In this document: positions 1 through 6,404 of the stretch, piece after piece
Layout of the letters: each line of letters opens with the position of its first letter
Position numbering within the stretch: position 1 is the stretch's first letter
Origin: Bacteroidota bacterium
GTDB lineage: Bacteria; Bacteroidota; Bacteroidia; Cytophagales; Cyclobacteriaceae
DNA: 11,734 nt
Direction: 5' to 3'
Assembly (NCBI GenBank): GCA_023431285.1
Contig: JAEYXN010000203.1
Location: forward strand, 1-11,734
Made by a program: the position numbers and the translations under genes
The notes under the pieces: model-generated
The model's database searches: none
Told to the model about the DNA's origin: nothing
What the model saw: the letters and a program-made list of their open reading frames with translations, nothing else

Positions 1-2
1 AC

Positions 3-185
3 TTATATCTCTGGGGTGTGGACCGCTACGATACGGAGGATGGAAGAGCACTCTGGACTTCGGGGCGGTTTGACACTTTCAATGCCGCGGAGAAATACAG
101 ACAGCGTTACCTCAGTCAACATACGGATGCGATCGTCGTTGAATTCAGAGACGGCAATCCCGTATTAGATCCTCAGAAAAAATAA
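3..185 (+). CDS. C-terminal fragment of a protein with a SPOR-like end (5' end outside window)
   Basis: Reading in frame from base 3 gives 60 residues and a TAA stop at 183-185; the gene begins before the window. The tail resembles the second half of SPOR-like domains: an amphipathic helix after a G-x-F turn (GRFDTFNAAEKYRQRYL, fragment residues 21-37), then a closing beta strand and turn (DAIVVEFRDGNPV, residues 42-54). SPOR domains bind denuded peptidoglycan glycan strands, and the Bacteroidota have many SPOR-like C-termini on envelope proteins, so a periplasmic or cell-wall role is the best guess. This is inferred from a short stretch only; the rest of the protein, including any signal peptide, cannot be seen. 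Its stop lies one base from the stop of the convergent gene that follows. Confidence 0.6.
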   Translation, partial: LYLWGVDRYDTEDGRALWTSGRFDTFNAAEKYRQRYLSQHTDAIVVEFRDGNPVLDPQKK

Positions 186-186
186 C

Positions 187-585
187 TCACCTGGTTTGAT
201 CCTCAAGGATGATTTGTTCTTTGTACAAAGACGAATCCGGAATAGCGCGGACGTCGTCAGGAATACTCATAAGCTCAATCATTGAGTCGCTGATCCATCG
301 AACGTATCCACCTTGGTTGAATTTGCCGTGCAGCACTACCTCATTGTTGTCAAGCTTGACCACCATATATCTGTAGTCACCGGCATACTTTCCAGTGTCA
401 GCGGCGTGGATCAGTGCATGCGTCCGGGAATTATTAAACCTCTCCTGGAATTCATTTCCCATTCGTGCCTGCACCAAAGAATCGTAGGTGACACGCGCAT
501 GGGAATGGTTCGACTTGCATTGTAATAACGTCACGCTGACTAATGAAAGCATCATGCAAACCAGAAGTACAATCTTTCGACTCAC
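187..585 (-). CDS. Small putative lipoprotein, function unknown
   Basis: The protein has 132 residues and I do not recognise it. It begins with a positive N-terminus (MSRK), a hydrophobic stretch at about residues 5-21 and then LLQC with Cys23, a plausible but non-canonical lipobox because Gln sits at position -1. The mature part, about 110 residues, is mostly polar and alternating (MVVKLDNNEVVLHGKF, VRWISDSMIELM), suggesting a small beta-rich domain. The start is GTG at 585-583, and the preceding gene's TGA stop is at 584-582, so the two overlap as GTGA. No Shine-Dalgarno site precedes the GTG, so it is probably translated by coupling to the upstream gene. It is the second and last gene of a two-gene operon, and may be an envelope accessory to the upstream secreted protein. 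That functional link is inference from gene order only. Confidence 0.75.
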   Translation of the reverse strand: MSRKIVLLVCMMLSLVSVTLLQCKSNHSHARVTYDSLVQARMGNEFQERFNNSRTHALIHAADTGKYAGDYRYMVVKLDNNEVVLHGKFNQGGYVRWISDSMIELMSIPDDVRAIPDSSLYKEQIILEDQTR

Positions 586-1838
586 GTTTTCTGCTTTTTC
601 TTTTTCGCGGCAGGGAAGAGAACGTTATTTAAGATCAGTCGATATCCCGGAGAGTTGGGATGTTGATTCAGGTCTGTCGGCTCTTCTCCAACCTGGTGCT
701 GGTAGTCCTCCGGATCATGTCCACCATAGAAAGTCCAGAAGCCCTTGCCCATTACGCCATGAATATATTTAGCTTCACGGATATCCTTATTTTCACCCAT
801 AATAACGACATCCGGCTTAATGAGATCTTTCTTAAATCCCGTGGTCTGTCCGAAGAATCCTTGAATGACCCGCGTGTGATTCTGGGTGAGCATGGTTGGA
901 ATGGGATCCCACTTTGCAGAGAATTCAAATATCTGAAAGTAATCATTGTCCTGGCGTACGCCCCTCTCGTTGGGAGGATTGTCGATATCAGAGAACTCGT
1001 ATTGATAAGGATCGCGAACGAGCTTATAGTTCTGGAAGGCAAATGTGCTTTCGTAATTTAACTTGGATTGTGCGGTTGGGTCTGCGGGATCGCCGTCATA
1101 CATCCTTTCACAAATGTCAACGCCTTCGGCGGAAAGAGCGATGTCGTAGGAGTCTGTCGCCGAGCACATCGCGAACATAAATCCACCACCGGCCACGAAT
1201 TCTTTGATGCGCTTCGCCACTGCAAGTTTAAGCAGAGATACTTTGGAGAACCCGTTGCGTCGTGCAATATCCTCCGCTTCTTTTTGTTGCTCAACATACC
1301 AAGGCATATTCGCATAGTTGCCGTAAAACTTTCCATACTGCCCGGTGAAGTCCTCATGATGAAGATGAATCCAATCATATTTTGGCAATTCACCCTTCAA
1401 TACTTCGTCATCGAAAATAATGTCGTATGGGATTTCCGCATAGCTCAGAACCAACGTTACAGCATCATCCCAGGGTTGCTTACTCTTGGGAGTGTATACA
1501 GCGATACGCGGATACTTCTCCAGCTTCATGATGTCGTAGTTAACTGCCGGGCTTGCAATTTCTGATACGATCTGATTAGCCTGAGCATCGCTGATAATTT
1601 CAAAACTTACCCCACGCACAACAAGTTCGTTCTGGATGGCAGGATGGTACTGACACATAAAACTTCCGCCGCGGTAGTTCAACAACCAATCGACCTCCAT
1701 CTCACTCTTCAGGATCCAATAGGTTACGCCATACGCTTTAAGGTGATTGGTTTGTTTCGCGTCCATGGGAATCAGGATCGAGTTCCCGCGGGCAAAGGTG
1801 CAAACGAGCACAAAAAAGACGGTTATCAAGATTCTCAT
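582..1838 (-). CDS. Secreted ThuA/amidotransferase-like protein (Bacteroidota family often mislabelled asparagine synthetase B)
   Basis: The preferred start (ATG at 1838) gives 418 residues; an in-frame ATG at 1868 would add ten residues, but the AGGAGG at 1849-1854 lies ten bases before the 1838 start and a signal peptide begins there (MRILITVFFVLVCTFARG). The mature protein opens with ILIPMDAKQTNHLKAYG, which I recognise from a conserved Bacteroidota family that databases commonly name asparagine synthetase B. It has neither the N-terminal Cys2 of class II amidotransferases nor the SGGxDS pyrophosphatase loop, and it is exported, so that name looks wrong. Instead GGGFMFAMCSATDS (residues 217-230) and GKGFWTFYGGHDPED (364-378) resemble the conserved turns of ThuA-like proteins with a class I glutamine amidotransferase fold. 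Cys225 and His374 are candidate active-site residues. The lysine-rich C-terminus (AAKKKKQKT) seems to be a family trait. Substrate unknown; periplasmic location likely. Confidence 0.85.
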   Translation of the reverse strand: MRILITVFFVLVCTFARGNSILIPMDAKQTNHLKAYGVTYWILKSEMEVDWLLNYRGGSFMCQYHPAIQNELVVRGVSFEIISDAQANQIVSEIASPAVNYDIMKLEKYPRIAVYTPKSKQPWDDAVTLVLSYAEIPYDIIFDDEVLKGELPKYDWIHLHHEDFTGQYGKFYGNYANMPWYVEQQKEAEDIARRNGFSKVSLLKLAVAKRIKEFVAGGGFMFAMCSATDSYDIALSAEGVDICERMYDGDPADPTAQSKLNYESTFAFQNYKLVRDPYQYEFSDIDNPPNERGVRQDNDYFQIFEFSAKWDPIPTMLTQNHTRVIQGFFGQTTGFKKDLIKPDVVIMGENKDIREAKYIHGVMGKGFWTFYGGHDPEDYQHQVGEEPTDLNQHPNSPGYRLILNNVLFPAAKKKKQKT

Positions 1839-2011
1839 CGACGCTATTCCTCCTGGGTTATTATACATAAATTTACAGACCTGTGGCGAGAAAGAGGTTA
1901 CTTTTGCTATATCATTTGGTAAAGCAGGGATTTCTGGTAAATTTTTGCTCCCGATTGTAACATTCGGGCTCCAATATCAACGTATAAGCAGTTAGATTTC
2001 GTTTCCCATAC
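1839..2011. other. Divergent intergenic region between the ThuA-like operon and the permease gene
   Basis: These 173 bases must hold the promoters of two divergent units. I looked for the Bacteroidota -33 TTG / -7 TAnnTTTG pattern on both strands and found only near matches: TAGATTTC at 1993-2000 on plus, and TAAATTTA on minus near 1868. Neither has a properly spaced TTG. There is a 5-bp hairpin (cccga 1950-1954 with tcggg 1964-1968) with no T-run on either side. No promoter can be assigned with confidence. Confidence 0.4.
1849..1854 (-). promoter_or_regulatory. Shine-Dalgarno site deciding the start of the ThuA-like gene
   Basis: The plus-strand cctcct reads AGGAGG on the coding strand, ten bases before the ATG at 1838. 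Strong Shine-Dalgarno sites are uncommon in Bacteroidota, and most other genes here lack one. Its position inside what would be the first codons of a longer reading (start at 1868) argues for the shorter protein. Confidence 0.6.
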
Positions 2012-3253
2012 ATGAATCTGTTAGAAAATTTCCGGGAGGGCCTACGGTCCGTCAGAGCAAACCTGCTCCGTTCGATCATTACTGCATCGATCGTGGCAAT
2101 GGGTATCACCGCCCTTGTGGGAGTTCTTACCGCCGTCGACGGTATTCAGGCATCTCTTACGAAGAGCCTTTCATCGCTTGGCGCGAATACTTTTAACGTC
2201 AACTCCAAAACTAATCGCGGCATGCGGTCTGAAGGGCTGACGGAGAAAACATACCCGCTGATTACGATGAGTGAAAGTTTCAGATTCATCAACGAATTCT
2301 CGGTTCCAAGTGTAAAAGCACTTTACACGAACGTCACGCAGATTGCTGAAATAAAGCGCGGATCGAAGAAGACAAACCCTAACATCATGGTGATGGGTAT
2401 AAACGAAGATTACTTCGCGATCAAAAGCCTTGAGTTTGAGCAGGGGCGTGGGTTCTCTTCCCTGGAAGTAAAAAGCGGACCTCAGCTGGTCATCCTCGGA
2501 AGCAAGATTTATAATACTTTGTTTGGAAAAGGAGAGTCTGTGGAAGGCCAGACTGTGTCATTGATGGGCGGACAATTCCGCGTAATAGGTGTACTTAAAG
2601 AAAAAGGTGGGTTCGGTGGCGACCCAAGTATGAATTTCGACAATATGGTGTTTGTCTCTGTCGTGAAGGCAAATCAACTTTCTGGGGGACGAGGCCTCTA
2701 CTATACTTTGACCGTTGGAATAAGCGATCCTACGATGATGGAGTACGCCATGGGTGAGGCGACAGGACTTCTTCGCCGGATCCGGGGCGACGACCCTGGG
2801 CAGCCTGACTCATTTGAACTAGAGAGGAGCGAGGCGCTGAATGAACTCAATAGTCTGATGGGTATGGCCAAGGGTGTCGGTTTTGGAATAGGAATCGTTA
2901 CGCTGTTGGGTGCATCCATTGCGCTGATGAATATCATGCTGGTCTCGGTAACTGAGCGCACGCGTGAAATCGGTGTTCGCAAGGCGCTGGGGGCAACCCC
3001 CAAAAGGATCAAAGAGCAATTCGTTATTGAGGCTATTGTAGTCTGCCTGATCGGCGGCGTGGCGGGTGTTATACTTGGGATTCTCATCGGCAACCTGTTC
3101 GCAAGATTGCTGGGAACCACGACCCTCGTACTGCCGTGGATGTGGATGATTATCGGTTTCAGCGTCTGCGTCCTGGTGGGATTGATCTCCGGTTACTATC
3201 CGGCCCGCAAAGCATCCAGACTCGATCCAATCGAATCCCTGCGTTTCGAATAA
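2012..3253 (+). CDS. MacB/FtsX-type ABC transporter permease
   Basis: The 413-residue protein has the classic MacB layout. An N-terminal membrane helix lies at about residues 21-42, a large periplasmic domain (MacB_PCD type) at about 45-285, then three membrane helices at about 289-311, 339-363 and 375-397. Signature stretches of the FtsX domain are EIGVRKALGA (319-328), just after the second helix, and YYPARKASRLDPIESLR (395-411) at the C-terminus. Permeases of this family couple ATP hydrolysis in the cytoplasm to movement of a periplasmic domain, and export peptides, toxins or lipids, or release lipoproteins. The nucleotide-binding subunit is a separate protein here, and no ATPase gene is adjacent inside the window. 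No accessory MacA-like gene is visible either, so the substrate cannot be assigned. The ATG at 2012 fits the family's N-terminus (NLLENFREGLRSVRANLLRS). Confidence 0.93.
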   Translation: MNLLENFREGLRSVRANLLRSIITASIVAMGITALVGVLTAVDGIQASLTKSLSSLGANTFNVNSKTNRGMRSEGLTEKTYPLITMSESFRFINEFSVPSVKALYTNVTQIAEIKRGSKKTNPNIMVMGINEDYFAIKSLEFEQGRGFSSLEVKSGPQLVILGSKIYNTLFGKGESVEGQTVSLMGGQFRVIGVLKEKGGFGGDPSMNFDNMVFVSVVKANQLSGGRGLYYTLTVGISDPTMMEYAMGEATGLLRRIRGDDPGQPDSFELERSEALNELNSLMGMAKGVGFGIGIVTLLGASIALMNIMLVSVTERTREIGVRKALGATPKRIKEQFVIEAIVVCLIGGVAGVILGILIGNLFARLLGTTTLVLPWMWMIIGFSVCVLVGLISGYYPARKASRLDPIESLRFE

Positions 3254-3259
3254 TCCGAC

Positions 3260-3478
3260 TTAGTAAACAGCTTCGATGCCGAATACTTCCGCGAAATAGT
3301 CTTCGAGGTTAGAAACACGTTCCTTCGGAAATCCAGGTTCCTCCCTGGTCACAAAAAACTCTCCCGTCTCAGGAGACTGCGTAATAATAATGGCAATGTC
3401 ATCGCCATAAGCGCGAACTGACCTTGCCCCCTCGGCAAAGTGTTCCTTGGTTTCTTCCAGTAGATCTAGCGTTGTCAT
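3260..3478 (-). CDS. Small acidic conserved-looking protein, function unknown
   Basis: The protein has 72 residues and I do not recognise it. It is acidic and soluble, without a signal peptide or membrane segment. The N-terminal part (TTLDLLEETKEHFAEGARSV) looks helical. The middle holds a strand-turn-strand (DDIAIIITQSPETGEFFV), and a second helix (NLEDYFAEVFG) lies near the C-terminus, so an alpha-beta fold is likely. The start cannot be further upstream because an in-frame TGA lies two codons before the ATG. The gene has no Shine-Dalgarno site of its own; a possible leader ORF overlaps its ATG. It converges on the permease gene with six bases between the stops and is transcribed divergently from ligD. 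That it is a real gene rests on its good coding character and the tight packing. Confidence 0.65.
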   Translation of the reverse strand: MTTLDLLEETKEHFAEGARSVRAYGDDIAIIITQSPETGEFFVTREEPGFPKERVSNLEDYFAEVFGIEAVY

Positions 3479-3507
3479 ATTTCAAAGGTAACAATTATGA
3501 TGGACAT
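3475..3507 (-). CDS. Possible 10-codon leader ORF overlapping the next start
   Basis: On the minus strand, GGAGGAGG (bases 3526-3519) is followed 11 bases later by ATG at 3507 and the reading MSIIIVTFEI. The TGA stop (3477-3475) overlaps the ATG of the 72-residue gene as ATGA. This would supply by coupling the ribosome loading that the downstream gene lacks. It is very short and could be chance. A competing reading is that TACCTTTG (minus strand, bases 3490-3483), which matches the Bacteroidota -7 consensus TAnnTTTG, is a promoter element. In that case transcription would start too late for the leader to be translated, and the 72-residue gene would be nearly leaderless. Confidence 0.25.
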   Translation of the reverse strand: MSIIIVTFEI

Positions 3508-3560
3508 GATCTACGGATCCTCCTCCGACTTAATGGCACCACTTTGGAGCGGATTTTTGC

Positions 3561-6272
3561 ATGGGACTGCTAGAGTACAAGAAAAAACGTTCATTCCAGA
3601 AAACGCCGGAGCCAACAGGCGGGAAAGCAAATAATAAGCAATTAAGGTTCGTAGTTCAGAAACATGATGCGTCGCGGCTGCACTACGACTTTCGGTTGGA
3701 GCTGCGCGGCGTCCTCAAAAGCTGGGCTGTGCCCAAAGGACCTTCGCTCAACCCCGCTGACAAAAGGCTTGCAATGATGGTGGAAGACCACCCATTCGAC
3801 TACAAAGATTTTGAAGGCCTTATTCCGGAAGGAAATTATGGCGCTGGGACAGTCATTATCTGGGATGAAGGCTATTACGAACCTGTCGAAGATGTTGGTG
3901 ATAAAAAAGCACAGGAAAAATATCTCACGGCCGCTCTTAAAAAGGGCTCGGTAAAAATCCGACTTCACGGAAGTAAGCTGAAAGGAGAGTTCGCTCTTGT
4001 GCTGACAAAGGGAAGGGGCGAGAACTCATGGCTATTGATCAAGCACCGCGATGACCAGGCCAGCAGAGAAACCGATATCCTGGACGACGACGCGTCGGTG
4101 CGTTCCGGAAAAACTATTGAAGAAATAGCCTCCGATAGAAAAGCGCCAAAGTGGAAGAGCAACCGCGAAAGCAAATCGACAGAATCTGCCAGTAAACGGG
4201 AAAAGAATATATCACCAGAAATGGAAAACAACACCAGCCTACCCGTTGCAAATTATGGTGAACTCCTCGGTGAAGTAAAGAATAAGAAACGCGCCGGGAT
4301 TCCTTCCGATATAAAACCAATGCTGGCAACACTGGTCGACGAGCCATCAGACGAGGAAGGATGGCTGTTCGAAGTGAAATGGGACGGCTACCGTGCCATC
4401 AGTTATTTGAAAGGTGGAGACATCAGTATCAGGTCGCGCAACAATAAAGATTTCAACAAGAAGTTCTACCCGCTGTTTCAGGCATTGCAGGAGTGGGCTA
4501 TCGATGCCGTTGTGGATGGCGAGATCCTGGTCGTGAATGACAAGGGAGAGCCTGACTTTAATGCGTTGCAGGAATGGCGAAGCGAAGCCGATGGGGAGCT
4601 GATCTATTATGTGTTCGACCTCTTGTGGTTGGGAGGCTACGATCTGACAAACGTTCCTCTGTCGGAAAGAAAGGCAATCCTTCAACAGATCGTTCCTGCC
4701 ACAGGACCTATCCGGTTCAGCGAAAACTTTGATGTTGGCGGACGCGAATTCTTTTCACAGGCCGAGAAGATGGGACTGGAAGGAATCATGGCTAAAAGAG
4801 CGGATAGCGTATACGTTGCCGGAGCGCGGTCCCGCGAATGGCTCAAGGTGAAAACACATAAAGATCAGGAAGCCATCATCGCCGGATATACCAAAAATGA
4901 AAACACGAACAAAAGATTCAGTGCTCTCCTGATGGGAGTGTATGACGACAACAAGGAACTTGTCTTCATAGGACCGGTAGGAACAGGGTATACGATGAAG
5001 ATGCAGGATGAGATTCTTAAGAAGCTTAAGCCACACGAAACGACTAAGTGTCCTTTCAATGAAGTGCCGGACTATAACAAGCCATCCCGGTTCCGTCCGG
5101 ATCCACCGAAGGCTGAAGTTACCTGGGTAAAACCCGTGGTCGTTGCTGACGTAACATACCGCGCGCTTTCCTCCGACGGCTCACTCCGTCATCCTTCGTT
5201 TAAAGGAATCCGCGAAGACAAGAAAGCATCCGAAGTAAAATTCGAACATCCCATGAAAATTGAGGTAGCAGCAGAAGTTGGAAAACCCGGATTGATTACC
5301 CCCCCGCAGAAGGAAGGTAGGAAAACGCTTCTCAATCCGGCAGACGAAACTCAGGTGCGGAAGATTGATGGACATGAGTTGAAGTTCACGAATCTCAGCA
5401 AAGTCTTCTGGCCGGAAGAAGGTTATACCAAACGCGACATGCTGAACTTCTATTATCAGATCGCGCCGATAATGCTCCCTTATATGAAAGATCGCCCTCA
5501 GACCCTTAACCGGTTTCCGAATGGCATTCATGGAAAAAGTTTTTACCAGAAAGATGTAACCGGGAAAGTTCCGTCATGGTTGGAGACGTACAAGTATTTT
5601 AGTGAAGGTGATAACAGAGAAAAGCATTTCCTCGTAGCGAGTGATGAATCAAGTTTATTGTACATAGCATCGCTGGGATGTATTGAATTGAATCCATGGA
5701 GCAGTAGAACGAATACACCTGATCATCCCGACTGGTGTATCATCGATCTTGATCCTGGTGAGCGTACTAAATTTGATCACGTTATACAGGCTGCGAACGT
5801 AACGAAGGAAGTGCTTGACGCCATCGGGGTGGAGTCTTACTGTAAAACTTCCGGTTCTACGGGGCTGCATATTTACATTCCTCTTGCTGCGAAGTTCACC
5901 TATGAGGAGTCGAAAGAATTTGCCCGTGCCGTAGTTAAGGTGGTCAATACTCAGTTGAGCTCAACAACATCTGTCGAGAGAAAGATAGCCGACCGGAATG
6001 GTAAAATGTATCTGGATTTTCTGCAGAACCGCCCTCAGGCTACCGTGGCGGGACCATACTCACTTCGACCAAAACCCGGAGCTCCGGTATCTATGCCGTT
6101 GCACTGGAGCGAAGTTAAAACAGGACTTTCTATTCGTGATTTTACATTGAAGAATTCAATAGAGCGCGTTAAAAGCGAGGGTGACCTTTTCGAAGGTGTA
6201 CTCGGTCCTGGCGCCGATATCAACACAGCACTCGTTACGCTTATGAAGGCGTTTGGAAAAATTCGGGAATAA
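3561..6272 (+). CDS. ligD: DNA ligase D, three-domain NHEJ enzyme (phosphoesterase-ligase-polymerase)
   Basis: LigD seals double-strand breaks with Ku by trimming 3' ends, filling gaps and ligating. The 903 residues are complete, in the Pseudomonas-type order. The 3'-phosphoesterase domain (about 10-185) has KHDASRLHYDFRLE and DHPFDY; His35, His41, Asp43, Arg45, His77 and Tyr81 match, with identical spacing, the six active-site residues known in Pseudomonas LigD. A charged flexible linker follows (about 190-250). The ATP-dependent ligase domain (about 252-560) has EVKWDGYR with nucleophile Lys273, DGEILV (319-324), VFDLLWL, EGIMAKR (408-414), WLKVK (427-431), and an OB-fold ending RHPSFKGIRED. 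The primase-like polymerase domain (about 605-903) has DLDP with Asp729 and Asp731, KTSGSTGLHIYIPL with His770, and YLDF with Asp819. The start fits the family (GLLEYKKKRSFQKTPEP); a weak GGAG lies 11 bases before it. No ku gene is adjacent. Confidence 0.98.
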   Translation: MGLLEYKKKRSFQKTPEPTGGKANNKQLRFVVQKHDASRLHYDFRLELRGVLKSWAVPKGPSLNPADKRLAMMVEDHPFDYKDFEGLIPEGNYGAGTVIIWDEGYYEPVEDVGDKKAQEKYLTAALKKGSVKIRLHGSKLKGEFALVLTKGRGENSWLLIKHRDDQASRETDILDDDASVRSGKTIEEIASDRKAPKWKSNRESKSTESASKREKNISPEMENNTSLPVANYGELLGEVKNKKRAGIPSDIKPMLATLVDEPSDEEGWLFEVKWDGYRAISYLKGGDISIRSRNNKDFNKKFYPLFQALQEWAIDAVVDGEILVVNDKGEPDFNALQEWRSEADGELIYYVFDLLWLGGYDLTNVPLSERKAILQQIVPATGPIRFSENFDVGGREFFSQAEKMGLEGIMAKRADSVYVAGARSREWLKVKTHKDQEAIIAGYTKNENTNKRFSALLMGVYDDNKELVFIGPVGTGYTMKMQDEILKKLKPHETTKCPFNEVPDYNKPSRFRPDPPKAEVTWVKPVVVADVTYRALSSDGSLRHPSFKGIREDKKASEVKFEHPMKIEVAAEVGKPGLITPPQKEGRKTLLNPADETQVRKIDGHELKFTNLSKVFWPEEGYTKRDMLNFYYQIAPIMLPYMKDRPQTLNRFPNGIHGKSFYQKDVTGKVPSWLETYKYFSEGDNREKHFLVASDESSLLYIASLGCIELNPWSSRTNTPDHPDWCIIDLDPGERTKFDHVIQAANVTKEVLDAIGVESYCKTSGSTGLHIYIPLAAKFTYEESKEFARAVVKVVNTQLSSTTSVERKIADRNGKMYLDFLQNRPQATVAGPYSLRPKPGAPVSMPLHWSEVKTGLSIRDFTLKNSIERVKSEGDLFEGVLGPGADINTALVTLMKAFGKIRE

Positions 6273-6404
6273 GCAGGTTGCGCAAGGGTGTTGTCAAACT
6301 AATGATAGTGCACACTTTGCCTCCTCGTCGTGGAAGTTGCATTCACATCTTCGAAGGGAGAGTGTTAAAGTTATCTTAGAAAATACTATTAATGAGGAGG
6401 ACGA
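6273..6404. other. Convergent intergenic region after ligD
   Basis: These 132 bases separate the 3' ends of ligD and the minus-strand lipoprotein gene. I find no stem followed by a T-run on either strand. There is only a distant 7-bp complement (cctcctc 6320-6326 with gaggagg 6394-6400) and the 8-base palindrome ttgcgcaa. Termination may be Rho-dependent or read through. Confidence 0.4.

Noticed and set aside
660..1565. Several overlapping reading frames on the plus strand opposite the ThuA-like gene, and similar ones opposite ligD, the glycoside hydrolase and DUF5916
   Set aside because: They lie wholly inside well-supported genes, have no family motifs, and show the irregular composition of antisense shadows.
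1839..1868. Ten-residue extension of the ThuA-like protein to the ATG at 1868
   Set aside because: The AGGAGG site lies within these codons at proper distance for the 1838 start, and the signal peptide begins there.
1950..1968. Hairpin cccga/tcggg between the divergent genes
   Set aside because: It is only five base pairs with a nine-base loop, has no T-run and no link to a start or promoter.
6302..6379. A 25-codon plus-strand ORF in the gap after ligD
   Set aside because: It has no ribosome site, no recognisable composition or motif, and runs of this length arise by chance.
6320..6400. Complementary cctcctc and gaggagg in the convergent gap, considered as a terminator stem
   Set aside because: The pairing is only seven bases with a loop of 67 bases, and no T-run follows on either strand.
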